NCBI RefSeq assembly: GCF_013030985.1
Contig: NZ_WPYP01000010.1
Span: forward strand, 62,001 to 126,000
Source of the DNA: Ruegeria arenilitoris
GTDB taxonomy: Bacteria; Pseudomonadota; Alphaproteobacteria; Rhodobacterales; Rhodobacteraceae
Reading direction: 5' to 3'
Length of the DNA: 64,000 nucleotides
Positions 25,497 to 34,172 of the stretch are shown in pieces. The stretch's first letter is position 1. Each line of letters begins with the position of its first letter. Both the position numbers and the translations under genes were made by a program. The notes below the pieces were generated by a model. The model ran no database searches. It saw only the letters and a program-made list of their open reading frames with translations, and was not told the origin of the DNA.

Positions 25497-26143
25497 TCAG
25501 GCTTTTTCTTGTGGTTCTTGCCCTAGTGTCGCTGGGGGGCTGCACGGGTTTGGGGACGCTGCGACAGGCCTCAAAGCCGAACGACTTGTACCTGCTAACG
25601 CCCAAAAGCACGTTCTCTTCGTCGCTGCCGCGCGTTCAAAGGCAAATCGTGGTGCAGGAACCAACAGCCACTGCAGCGGTCAATACGGATCAGATCGCAA
25701 TCCAGCCCACGCCGTTGCAGGTTCAATACTTGCCACGTGCCCGCTGGGTGGATCGGGCTCCGCTGATCGTTCAGGCGTTGCTGGTCGAAAGTTATGAAAA
25801 CAGCGGCAAGGTCGCCGCCGTTGGCCGATCAACCGTTGGATTGCGCGCCGACTATGTCATCGTTCCTGACCTGCGGGAATTTCAGGGAATGGTGATCAGC
25901 GATGTTGAGGGTAACCAAACCATCCGGGTCGAAGTTCGCATCAACATCAAGATCATTGACGAGTTCGAGGACAAGATCATCGCCTCGAATTCCTTTCGCG
26001 AGTTCGTAATCGCGGCAAGCGACCAGACCCCGGATCTGGTCAAGGCTTTTGACGAGGCACTTGGCAAGACCATGCGGGACGCAGTGGAATGGAGTGTACG
26101 TAAAATCCACACCCACGCCGCCAACAATCCGCATCAAGATTGA
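25493..26143 (+). CDS. ABC-type transport auxiliary lipoprotein (PqiC/DUF330-like)
   Basis: A 216-residue lipoprotein with the lipobox LGGC at residue ~17. The family features are LYLLTP near the N-terminus, VQYLPRARWVDRAPLIVQALLVESYENSG, and a C-terminal VVPDLREFQ-type strand. It overlaps mlaD by 4 bp (ATGA). PqiC-type lipoproteins dock on the outer membrane and receive the MCE tunnel, so here it probably replaces MlaC/MlaA, neither of which is in the window. Confidence 0.88.
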   Translation: MIRLFLVVLALVSLGGCTGLGTLRQASKPNDLYLLTPKSTFSSSLPRVQRQIVVQEPTATAAVNTDQIAIQPTPLQVQYLPRARWVDRAPLIVQALLVESYENSGKVAAVGRSTVGLRADYVIVPDLREFQGMVISDVEGNQTIRVEVRINIKIIDEFEDKIIASNSFREFVIAASDQTPDLVKAFDEALGKTMRDAVEWSVRKIHTHAANNPHQD

Positions 26144-26150
26144 CGCAAGG

Positions 26151-26182
26151 AAAAAAGGGGCGCTGCTGAAAAACAACGCCCC
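26151..26182 (-). terminator. Intrinsic terminator of the VWA gene
   Basis: Read on the reverse strand, a 9-bp stem (GGGGCGTTG / CAGCGCCCC with one G-U pair) is followed by six T residues. It starts 10 bp after the stop of the VWA-domain gene. On the plus strand the same hairpin follows the lipoprotein gene by about 13 bp, but without a T-run. Confidence 0.8.
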
Positions 26183-26191
26183 AAGGTCAGT

Positions 26192-28180
26192 TTACTGCGA
26201 CAGCGTTTCGGCCAGACGCATCAGGGTCACGGCTTCGGCCCGATAGCCGAACGGGTCCTCGCCCTTGGCCCCGTTGGCAAGCACAATCGCATCCTCATAA
26301 GACCAGCCGCCCAGGTATTCCCCACCACGCAGCAACTGGCCAAACCCTGCGATGGCATATGAGAACTGGGCATCCCCGGTCGCCTGCCCCTGCCCCGACA
26401 GGATCGGTTCCTCGATCAACTGGCTTTCGGTTTCACCGGGCAGTTTGTAGCGCATTTTGAAGAACCCGATCTCGTCGGACCCATCGGATACCGGTTGTTC
26501 TGCGTAACGTAACGGACCATTCCGGATGGCATCCGAGCCCACAGGCGTTACCTCGTAGATCGCCGTCACCGTATGGCCAGCGCCGATGTCGCCTGCATCC
26601 ACCTTGTCGTTCGAGAAATCCTCGCGCCGCAGGGCACGGGTTTCATATCCGATCAGGCGGTACTCGGCGATTTGCGCCGGGTTGAATTCGACCTGAATCT
26701 TGACGTCATTGGCAATCGGGAACAGGGCGCCGGTCAACTGATCGACCAGCACTTTGCGCGCCTCGCCCAGCGTATCGATATAGGCCGCCTGCCCGTTCCC
26801 GTTCTGCGCCAATGCCTGCATGGTCGCGTCGTCCAGATTGCCCCGGCCAAAGCCCAGAACACTCAGGAAGGTGCCGCTGTCGCGTTTGCGGGCAATGAAG
26901 TCTTTCAGGGCATCGGGATCCGACAGGCCAACATTGAAATCGCCATCGGTGGCCAGAATGATGCGAGATACCTCTCCGTCCTCGGCCATGCCTTCCGCCA
27001 CCTGATAGGCCTGCTGCAACCCGGCCTGACCAGCGGTCGAGCCCCCGGCCTCCAACCGATCCAGCGCGGTCAGGATTTTGGTTTTCTCCGACACCGCCGT
27101 CGGCTCCAGTACCTGCCCGGCGCTGCCCGCGTAGGTGACGATCGAGACCTGGTCCTCGGGCCGCAATTCCGACAGCAACAGGCGGAAGGACTGTTTCAGC
27201 AATGGCAGTTTGTTCGCATCCTGCATCGACCCGGAGGTGTCGATCAGAAAGACGAGGTTCAGTGGCGGGCGATCCTCGATCTGCGGAAGCGCTCCCTGAA
27301 TGCCGATATGAACCAGCTGCGTGCCGTCGTTCCATGGCGTCGGCGAGACGGTTATGGTCGGTCGGAACGGCGCATCCCCTTCGGGCGCGGGATAGCTGTA
27401 GGGGAAATAGTTCACCATCTCTTCCACCCGCACCGCTTCTTTCGGCGGCAATTGGCCGCGCAGCAACGAGGACCGGACAATCGAGTATGAGGCCGTATCG
27501 ACGTCAATCGAAAAGGTCGATACCGGGTCCTCTGACGTGACTTTCAGCGGGTTGGTTTCGGCATTGGCAAAAGCTTCGGTGTTCTGCTCTGGTGCGAGAC
27601 GAAGCCCGTCCGGCCCCGGCAGCGGCGCTATCGAGGCCGCGCCTTCGTACAATCCGTCACTTGCCACGCCAAAATCCGCAGTGGCACCCAAGCCATTCAT
27701 CTGCCTTTTGCTCAGCTCACGGACACGCGGTGCTGGCGCAACGGGTTCTTCGATCACCACGGGTGCTTCATAAACTGGTTCCGCAGGGGCATCCTGCAAC
27801 AGGCTGTTATCAACCTCCACCTCCTGATCAGCTTCCGCCGTTTGAACAGGTGTCTCGGCACGGCGGTTTTCACTCCAGGAAGAGGGGTTCACTACATAGT
27901 CCCGCGTCTGCGGCACGATCATCACCAGCGCTACGGCGGCGATTGCGGTTGTCGCGGTCAAAGCACCGCGATGCGAGAGGGCATTCAACATGGATTTCGC
28001 TCCTTCTGTCACGCGGGCCATCAGGCCTCGCTTGACAGTCGGACGCATGGCGTCGCGCGATCCTTGGGCACCCGTAAAAATTTTTTGCGCCTGCTCCAGG
28101 TTTTTCGCCCGCCGCTGCGCATCCGCCGCAGGGGTGACGGCATCCATCAGCGTTTTGAGGTCTTCAAGATCGTCTGTCAT
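26192..28180 (-). CDS. Membrane-anchored von Willebrand factor A domain protein (YfbK-like)
   Basis: A 662-residue protein: a short cytosolic N-terminus (~1-72), one membrane helix (~73-90), a low-complexity Pro/Glu-rich stretch, then the YfbK-type region with a VWA domain. The MIDAS motif is DTSGSMQ at ~311, preceded by NLVF. A C-terminal DUF3520-type domain follows. The start at 28180 has GAGGAG upstream and overlaps the ECF sigma gene by 4 bp (ATGA); the frame runs on to 28426 only inside the sigma gene. The coupling and the small cytosolic tail suggest it controls the sigma factor, which is inference. Confidence 0.88.
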   Translation of the reverse strand: MTDDLEDLKTLMDAVTPAADAQRRAKNLEQAQKIFTGAQGSRDAMRPTVKRGLMARVTEGAKSMLNALSHRGALTATTAIAAVALVMIVPQTRDYVVNPSSWSENRRAETPVQTAEADQEVEVDNSLLQDAPAEPVYEAPVVIEEPVAPAPRVRELSKRQMNGLGATADFGVASDGLYEGAASIAPLPGPDGLRLAPEQNTEAFANAETNPLKVTSEDPVSTFSIDVDTASYSIVRSSLLRGQLPPKEAVRVEEMVNYFPYSYPAPEGDAPFRPTITVSPTPWNDGTQLVHIGIQGALPQIEDRPPLNLVFLIDTSGSMQDANKLPLLKQSFRLLLSELRPEDQVSIVTYAGSAGQVLEPTAVSEKTKILTALDRLEAGGSTAGQAGLQQAYQVAEGMAEDGEVSRIILATDGDFNVGLSDPDALKDFIARKRDSGTFLSVLGFGRGNLDDATMQALAQNGNGQAAYIDTLGEARKVLVDQLTGALFPIANDVKIQVEFNPAQIAEYRLIGYETRALRREDFSNDKVDAGDIGAGHTVTAIYEVTPVGSDAIRNGPLRYAEQPVSDGSDEIGFFKMRYKLPGETESQLIEEPILSGQGQATGDAQFSYAIAGFGQLLRGGEYLGGWSYEDAIVLANGAKGEDPFGYRAEAVTLMRLAETLSQ

Positions 28181-28722
28181 GGGGCCAGCTCCTCTTGCCG
28201 CAGGGCGCGCAGGCGCTTGCGTATATCCGACATGCGCCAGGACACCGTGCCCTCGGACACGCCCAGCACTTCGGCGGCTTCGGCATGGGTCATTTCGTCT
28301 TCCAGCGTCAGGGCCAGCGTGTCCTGCAAATCCTGCGGCAGCGACCGCATAGCCCGTTGCAGCCAATCGACGGCCTCGGCGGTTTCCGCAGCCTCGGCGC
28401 GGCGCATCTGTTCGACATCGCCCCACCCCACTGCGGCGCGGCTGTGGCTGGCTTGACGGCGGCGTGCGTCTTCGGCGGCGTTGACGACAACCCGGTACAG
28501 CCAGGTGGTGAACTTGGCCTGCGCCCGGAAACCGGCAATCTTGGCCGGTAAGGCCGCGCAGATATCCTGCGTCAGGTCTTCGGCCTGATCGGCCCGCCCG
28601 GTAAGGCGAAAGGACAGGCGGAAAACCCGGTCGTAATGCCGCGCCAAAAGGGAGGCAAACGCGTCAGCGTCCCCTTTTGCAGCGGCTTTGGCCAGATCCT
28701 CATCCGATGTTGTCATGCGCAT
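28177..28722 (-). CDS. ECF RNA polymerase sigma factor
   Basis: About 181 residues, with region 2 (DAFASLLARHYDRVFRLSFRLTG, then AEDLTQDI) and region 4 (LPQDLQDTLALTLEDEMTHAEAAEVLGVSEGTVSWRM). The start is uncertain: ATG 28722 and ATG 28716 are both possible, neither with a strong ribosome-binding site, and a TTG at 28746 is less likely. It is translationally coupled to the downstream VWA protein, which takes the place where an anti-sigma gene normally lies. Confidence 0.9.
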   Translation of the reverse strand: MRMTTSDEDLAKAAAKGDADAFASLLARHYDRVFRLSFRLTGRADQAEDLTQDICAALPAKIAGFRAQAKFTTWLYRVVVNAAEDARRRQASHSRAAVGWGDVEQMRRAEAAETAEAVDWLQRAMRSLPQDLQDTLALTLEDEMTHAEAAEVLGVSEGTVSWRMSDIRKRLRALRQEELAP

Positions 28723-28776
28723 CACGATGGGTAAGACGGATCGCAAAGGTCAATCCTTGGCGGTAGGGCAAAAAAA

Positions 28777-30357
28777 TTAGAAATGATCCGCTGAGGCCAT
28801 ATTCCAATCCGCCGCGAATCCATCCGGGATCGAGTCCGTCAGCAAGATGCCGTCGTCGATGAACGTATAAAGGTCGGCGTAGGACCTTTCCCTCTCATCC
28901 GCCGTTCGGCGGCGGATATCGCCCGGTCGCAGGTCCGAGACCTTGTCCTTGCCCATCGCACCCAGAAGCTCTCGAAAGCTCTCGAGCGTGGCGTCGTGAA
29001 AGCGGTGCACTCGTTTGCGTTTTTGCGGCACACGCACGGCCCGTCCACGGACCGGGTCCTGCGTCGCCACGCCCGAAGGGCAGCGGTTGGTGTTGCAGTG
29101 CAGCGCCTGAATGCAACCCACCGCAAACATCATCGCCCGCGCCGCGTTGCACATATCGGCCCCAAGCGCGAATTTCTCGACCAGATCATAGCCCGTGGCC
29201 ACCTTGCCCGAGCAGATGATCCGGATCTTGTCGCGCAATCCCACGCCACGCAGACAGTTGTTGACGAAAATCAGTGCCTCGTTCAGTGGCATACCCAGAC
29301 GGTTGGTGAATTCGACCGGGGCCGCGCCGGTGCCTCCCTCGGCCCCGTCGATGGTGATGAAATCGGGCAGGATGCCGGTTTCCAGCATTGCCTTGCAGAT
29401 TGCCATGAACTCGGACGGTCTGCCGATACACAGCTTGAACCCGATGGGCTTGCCGTCCGACATCTCTCGCAGGTGTTGGACGAAATGCAGCAAGCCGGTC
29501 GGCCCCTCAAAGGCCGAGTGTATGGGCGGAGAGATAACATCCTGATGCTCGGGCACACCACGAATTTCCGCGATTTCCTTATCCACTTTGGCTGCGGGCA
29601 GGACCCCTCCATGAGAGGGTTTTGCACCTTGAGACAGTTTGATCTCAATCGCTTTGACCACGTCCTTCTTGGCCTTTTCAGCGAACAGGTCCTTGTCGAA
29701 CCCCCCTTCCGGCGTGCGGCAGCCGAAATACCCGGTGCCGATCTGCCAGATGATATCACCACCCTCGGCTAGGTGATGCGGGGACAGACCGCCCTCGCCC
29801 GTGTTATGCGCAAAACCGCCGTCCTTGGCCCCGCCATTCAGTGCCCGGATCGCATTGGCGCTGAGCGCGCCGAAGCTCATGGCCGACACGTTCAGACGCG
29901 AGGCGCTGTAGGGTTTGGAGCATTGAGGGCCGCCCAGCATGATCCGCTCTTCGCTTTCCGGAACCTCCTTGGGCGCAAGCGAATGATTGGCCCGGTGGTA
30001 GCCCACGGTCAGGATGTCGTACTGGGTGCCAAAGGCCTGCGTATCCACCTGCCCTTTGGCGCGGGAATAAACCAGGCTGCGAATGATCCGGTTGTAAGGA
30101 CGCCCGCTTTCGTTGGTCTCTACGAAATACTGACGGATTTCCGGGCTGACGAATTCCAGCATATACCGAAAATGGCCCAGAACCGGGTAGTTGTTCAGCA
30201 CGTTGTGCTTGGTGGTCAGCATGTCATACAGGCCAACCACTGCATAGGGGATCAGGATCACCAGAAGCCAATGGGCCGGCGGCCAGAAAAATCCCCAAAG
30301 CAAAGTCAGAGGGAGGCACACGTAGCTCAGGATGTAATAGAGTCTGCGTACAATCAT
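28777..30357 (-). CDS. FMN-binding glutamate-synthase-like protein
   Basis: The 526 residues begin with two membrane helices (~5-50), followed by a GltB-type FMN barrel. Family marks are TIDGAEGGTGAAPVEF, the glycine-rich ICSGKVATGYDLVEKFALGADMCNAAR and a cysteine cluster GCIQALHCNTNRC that would ligate a 3Fe-4S centre. The start is ATG 30357, with GGGAGA about 8 nt upstream; the longer open frame is discounted. It lacks the glutaminase domain of true glutamate synthase, and its physiological reaction is unknown. Confidence 0.88.
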   Translation of the reverse strand: MIVRRLYYILSYVCLPLTLLWGFFWPPAHWLLVILIPYAVVGLYDMLTTKHNVLNNYPVLGHFRYMLEFVSPEIRQYFVETNESGRPYNRIIRSLVYSRAKGQVDTQAFGTQYDILTVGYHRANHSLAPKEVPESEERIMLGGPQCSKPYSASRLNVSAMSFGALSANAIRALNGGAKDGGFAHNTGEGGLSPHHLAEGGDIIWQIGTGYFGCRTPEGGFDKDLFAEKAKKDVVKAIEIKLSQGAKPSHGGVLPAAKVDKEIAEIRGVPEHQDVISPPIHSAFEGPTGLLHFVQHLREMSDGKPIGFKLCIGRPSEFMAICKAMLETGILPDFITIDGAEGGTGAAPVEFTNRLGMPLNEALIFVNNCLRGVGLRDKIRIICSGKVATGYDLVEKFALGADMCNAARAMMFAVGCIQALHCNTNRCPSGVATQDPVRGRAVRVPQKRKRVHRFHDATLESFRELLGAMGKDKVSDLRPGDIRRRTADERERSYADLYTFIDDGILLTDSIPDGFAADWNMASADHF

Positions 30358-30556
30358 TTCGTGCTCTCCCAAAGTGCTGTCAAACCAAACGTGTAGCAAC
30401 CGTGGATCAAATCGGCATTTGATTGCAAGCGTTTGCGCCACGGGCTCACGCGATCCGGCGGGATTGTGAGGCAGGCAGAAGATTTGGCGGCGGTTGATCC
30501 AAGCTGCGGCAGTATGTATGCCAAAACAAAGGTAAACTTGGGCAGGACAACTGGCC

Positions 30557-30964
30557 GTGACACAAACCCGACCCGCCGTCCGGACCACGGCCATCATGTT
30601 CATCGCTGTCTTTGTTGGCGGCGCTGCGGGGTCGCTGCTGCGTGAGGTGTTCTCAGCCCAGATCCCTGGCGCTCCGGTGCTTACGGCAACCTTCGGCATC
30701 AATGTCGTAGCCTGTTTCGTGCTTGGATGGCTTTATGCGGTTCGCAACCGCGTCCACGCGCATGTGTTGCATCTGGGGGCGGTGGGGTTCTGCGGCGGGT
30801 TGTCGACCTTTTCCTCTTTCGTGGCCGAGTTGGAACGAATGGCTGAAACGCACCTTTGGAGTGCAATTTCAGCCGCCTCACTGGAAGTTGCCGTCGGTCT
30901 TGCCGCCGCCATTCTGGGCGAAGCCATCGGACGGCGGCTTGACGGGCAGAGGTCGACGGAATGA
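30557..30964 (+). CDS. crcB: Fluoride channel subunit CrcB (first copy)
   Basis: A 135-residue membrane protein with four helices. The Fluc/CrcB marks are the pore Asn in FGINVVACFVLGWL and the Phe-box GFCGGLSTFSSF. The start is GTG 30557; an internal ATG at 30596 is a weaker alternative because it would trim the first helix. It overlaps the second crcB by 4 bp. Paired CrcB proteins form heterodimeric fluoride exporters in many bacteria. No fluoride riboswitch was recognised upstream. Confidence 0.9.
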   Translation: MTQTRPAVRTTAIMFIAVFVGGAAGSLLREVFSAQIPGAPVLTATFGINVVACFVLGWLYAVRNRVHAHVLHLGAVGFCGGLSTFSSFVAELERMAETHLWSAISAASLEVAVGLAAAILGEAIGRRLDGQRSTE

Positions 30965-31323
30965 GCGCGCTTTATCTTCACGCCATGTTCGGATTGGGCG
31001 GTGGGTTGGGCGCGGTTCTGCGGCACTGGATCGCTTTGCGCGTCAACCATGACCTGCCCCTTGCAACGCTGATCGTGAACGTCCTGGGCAGCCTGCTACT
31101 GGGTCTGTGGATTGGTTACCTCGGCGGGCCGGTTGAGTTAGGAGAGGAGGAAAGACGGCTTGTGTTCGGCTTCTGCGGCGGTTTCACCACCTTTTCCAGC
31201 TTTGCGTATCAATCGCTGGAACTGCGGCGGGAACGGACAATCGCGCTGGCTGCTGGGAACATCCTGCTCAGCCTCGGCCTATGCTGGCTTGCCCTGTGGC
31301 TGGGTTTGGTGCTGACGCGCTAA
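30961..31323 (+). CDS. crcB: Fluoride channel subunit CrcB (second copy)
   Basis: A 120-residue four-helix membrane protein with LIVNVLGSLLLGLWIG (pore Asn) and GFCGGFTTFSSFAYQ. It starts within the stop of the first crcB (ATGA). It is clearly diverged from its neighbour, as expected for subunits of an obligate dual-topology pair. Its stop overlaps the stop of the convergent EmrB-type gene by 4 bp. Confidence 0.92.
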   Translation: MSALYLHAMFGLGGGLGAVLRHWIALRVNHDLPLATLIVNVLGSLLLGLWIGYLGGPVELGEEERRLVFGFCGGFTTFSSFAYQSLELRRERTIALAAGNILLSLGLCWLALWLGLVLTR

Positions 31324-32843
31324 TGCGCGGCAACGGCAGCCTGAGTTCCGGGTTTGGGCGCTTTGCAGAAAAATAGCAAAGGTATCGTCGCCAAGGCCAG
31401 CAAACCCAGATTGTTGAATACAGTCAGATAGGAAATCAGCTCGGCCTGTTGGCCGATCACCTGCCCCAGAATGGCAGCCCCTTCAGCGCTTTCCGGTGTC
31501 AGGCCAAGCGGCTGCAGATAAGCCTGCGCGGCCGGGTTATAGGGCGTCACATTCTGGCTCAGCACCGCCGTATTCGTCTGCAATCCACGCACCACCCATG
31601 TGCCCACCAATGATATTCCAACCGATGAGCCCAATTGCCGGGTCACATTGAACAGGCCCGAAGCTTCGTCCTGCCGGGATTTGGAGATGCTCTCGAAGGC
31701 CAGAATCGACATCGGAACAAAAACCAGCCCCATCCCCAGTCCACTGACAGCCCCCGGCCAGGCCAGCTCCCAGAATCCCGCATTCATGTTCAGCGCCCCC
31801 ATCATGAAATTGCTTATGGCCGTCAACAGCATCCCCAATCCGGCCAGAAGGCGGGGATCAAACCGCGACACCAGCACCGCGCCCGTCACGACCATGGACA
31901 GCCCCGCCGTAATGCCGCGCGGAATGAACAGGTGCCCTGAGGCGATAACGGGATAATCCAGCAGGTTCTGCACAAAGGTTGGCAGGATCGCGATGCCTCC
32001 AAACAGCGAGATGGCAAAACCCGCGATAACCAGATTGCACAGGGCAAAGTTGCGATCCGCAAAAAACCGCAGATCTACCACTGGCCGCTTGGTGGTCAGT
32101 GCGTGGCCAATGAACCCCAGCGCTCCCAGAACTGACGCGATCAGCGCCACCTGAATGACCCGCGAAGACAGCCAGTCCTTGGTCTCTCCCTGATCGAGGA
32201 TGAACTGCAAGCACCCTATGCCGATCGCCAGCAGGGCCAGGCCCGCCCAGTCGATCCGCACCTCTTCGGTTTCATCCTCGGGCAACTCGCCCGCCAGCAG
32301 CAGCAGCGCCATTGCCGCTACCGGGAGGTTGACGAAAAACACCATCCGCCACGAGAAATACTCGGTCAGAAGCGCCCCGACTGTCGGCCCCAGCACGGGG
32401 GCCACCACGACGCCCAACCCAAATACGGCCATTGCCTGACCGCGCTTTTCGCGGGGGAAAGCGTCGAACAGGATGGACTGAGACAACGGGATCAGAAAGG
32501 CGCCGAACATGCCCTGCGCGAGACGAAAGAAAACGATGGTCTCAAGGCTCCAGGACAGGCCGCACATGACAGACATCGTGGTGAAACCGGTGATGGCCGT
32601 CAGGATCAGCCGCCGGCGCCCGACCCGGCGGGCGACAAATCCGGTCAGGGGCATGACCACAACCGCCGAGACAATATAGCTGGTCAGAATCCAAGTTGCC
32701 TGATCGGTCGTGGCCCCGAAGGCGGCCTGAATATGGGGCAACGCGACGTTGACAATGGTGCTGTCCAGCACTTCGAGAATGGCGCTGAGCACAACGGCGA
32801 CAACAATCACCGGATTGATGCGGCTGGCCGCCGGCCCCGTCAT
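31320..32843 (-). CDS. emrB: DHA2-family MFS drug exporter (EmrB-type)
   Basis: A 507-residue protein with 14 predicted membrane helices. Motif C-like VLGPTVGALLTEYFSWRMVFFVNLP and the first-helix LDSTIVNVALPHIQ are typical of EmrB/QacA proton antiporters. It overlaps the EmrA-type gene by 4 bp. With EmrA and an outer-membrane channel it would expel hydrophobic drugs or uncouplers across both membranes. Confidence 0.92.
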   Translation of the reverse strand: MTGPAASRINPVIVVAVVLSAILEVLDSTIVNVALPHIQAAFGATTDQATWILTSYIVSAVVVMPLTGFVARRVGRRRLILTAITGFTTMSVMCGLSWSLETIVFFRLAQGMFGAFLIPLSQSILFDAFPREKRGQAMAVFGLGVVVAPVLGPTVGALLTEYFSWRMVFFVNLPVAAMALLLLAGELPEDETEEVRIDWAGLALLAIGIGCLQFILDQGETKDWLSSRVIQVALIASVLGALGFIGHALTTKRPVVDLRFFADRNFALCNLVIAGFAISLFGGIAILPTFVQNLLDYPVIASGHLFIPRGITAGLSMVVTGAVLVSRFDPRLLAGLGMLLTAISNFMMGALNMNAGFWELAWPGAVSGLGMGLVFVPMSILAFESISKSRQDEASGLFNVTRQLGSSVGISLVGTWVVRGLQTNTAVLSQNVTPYNPAAQAYLQPLGLTPESAEGAAILGQVIGQQAELISYLTVFNNLGLLALATIPLLFFCKAPKPGTQAAVAAH

Positions 32844-33823
32844 TTGCCGGACTGGTCTGCTGTGGTGTCCACAGTCACTTTGCTGCTGCCGCCCACACGC
32901 AGCGGCACATCTGTTGGGTCAAGCTCCACGCGCACTGGGAACCGGCGGGTCACCTTGACCCAGTTGCCGCTGGCGTTTTCGGACGGCAACAGCGAGAACG
33001 TGTCCCCCGACCCGCGCCCGATCGAGGCCACTTTGCCGGTCAGCGTCACCCCCGGCAGCATATCAACCTTGATCGTGACCGGCTGGCCGGGTCGGATACG
33101 CGGCAGAGCGGTCTCCTTGAAATTCGCGTCCACCCACCAGTCAGAGGATTCGACGATGGAGAACTGCGGTGCATTGGCCGAAACGGCCGATCCCGGACGC
33201 AGTGTCAGGTTGGCGACCCAGCCATCTGCGGTGGCGTAGACCTTGGTCCAATTCAGGTTGGCCTGTGCAATCTCAAGCTGCGCTCGTGCAGACAAAACTT
33301 CGTCCTGCTTCGCGGCAAGCCCGCTTTGCAGCGCCAACAGTTCGGACTGGCTGGTGGTCAGACGGGCCGAAGCCTCGGCAAACGCCGTTGTCGCCTGATC
33401 CAGCGAGACCTGCGCCAGATCGCCGTCCGAAAACAGCGCTTTGGACCGTTCGAAATTGTTCTTGGCGGTGTTGTAGGCCGATTGAGAAGACTGAACCGCC
33501 GCCTCAGCCGCGGTGATCTGATTGGAATAGGATTGCGCCTGTTGAAGCGAGCTGTCCAGATCGGCCTGTGCCTGATCCACTGACGCCTTGAATTGCGTAT
33601 CGTCGATCGTGAACAGCAGATCCCCCGCCTTGATCGGCTGGTTGTCCGTGATGGGCACCTCGGCGACCTGTCCGGTCACTTGTGCCGCCACGTTAATGAT
33701 GTTCGCGCCCACATAAGCGTCGTTGGTCGAGGGATACCGCTCTTCGTGACGCCAATACAGAAACAGCCCGGCGGCGATGGCGATCAGCATGGCTGCGACG
33801 GCGGCGATTTTGAAAGATTTCAT
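32840..33823 (-). CDS. emrA: HlyD-family efflux adaptor (EmrA-type)
   Basis: A 327-residue protein with an N-terminal membrane helix (~5-25), a lipoyl half with STNDAYVGANIINVAAQVTGQV, a coiled-coil hairpin (~85-190) rich in Ala/Gln, and a C-terminal barrel. It is the partner of the DHA2 exporter encoded 4 bp inside its end. It begins only 22 bp after cyoD on the same strand, so emrAB may be read from the cyo promoter. Confidence 0.92.
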   Translation of the reverse strand: MKSFKIAAVAAMLIAIAAGLFLYWRHEERYPSTNDAYVGANIINVAAQVTGQVAEVPITDNQPIKAGDLLFTIDDTQFKASVDQAQADLDSSLQQAQSYSNQITAAEAAVQSSQSAYNTAKNNFERSKALFSDGDLAQVSLDQATTAFAEASARLTTSQSELLALQSGLAAKQDEVLSARAQLEIAQANLNWTKVYATADGWVANLTLRPGSAVSANAPQFSIVESSDWWVDANFKETALPRIRPGQPVTIKVDMLPGVTLTGKVASIGRGSGDTFSLLPSENASGNWVKVTRRFPVRVELDPTDVPLRVGGSSKVTVDTTADQSGK

Positions 33824-33845
33824 GCGTCAGGCCTCTCGCAGGGCG

Positions 33846-34172
33846 TTACATCGGATAGGTGTGCATCCGCACCGCCAGATTACCCATGATCCAAACGGTC
33901 CCGAGGATGATGATCAGCAGGACCAGCGTGGAAAACAGAACCAGATCGAGGTCTTCGCGGCTGCTGCGGCGGCGGTCGATATGCAAGAAATAGACCAGTT
34001 GCACGATCAGTTGCGCCAGCCCCAACAATGCAATCGAGAGGTAAACGCCCGTGGTTTTTATGCCATAAATATAGGCGATGAGGAACACCGCCGCCGTCAG
34101 CAAAAGCGAGCCGCCATAGCCGATGACATACCGCCGACGTTCGCGGCGGTGCATCTCGCTGCGCTTATCCAT
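33846..34172 (-). CDS. cyoD: Cytochrome o ubiquinol oxidase subunit IV
   Basis: A 108-residue protein with three membrane helices. YGIKTTGVYLSIALLGLAQLIVQLVYFLHID matches the CyoD family core in separate blocks. It overlaps cyoC by 8 bp and is the last gene of cyoABCD. It assists assembly of the bo3-type oxidase, mainly copper insertion into subunit I. Confidence 0.93.
   Translation of the reverse strand: MDKRSEMHRRERRRYVIGYGGSLLLTAAVFLIAYIYGIKTTGVYLSIALLGLAQLIVQLVYFLHIDRRRSSREDLDLVLFSTLVLLIIILGTVWIMGNLAVRMHTYPM

Noticed and set aside
30358-30556. Fluoride riboswitch before crcB
   Set aside because: The conserved GGCGATGG...-type motif was looked for and not seen; the region also serves the divergent FMN-protein gene.
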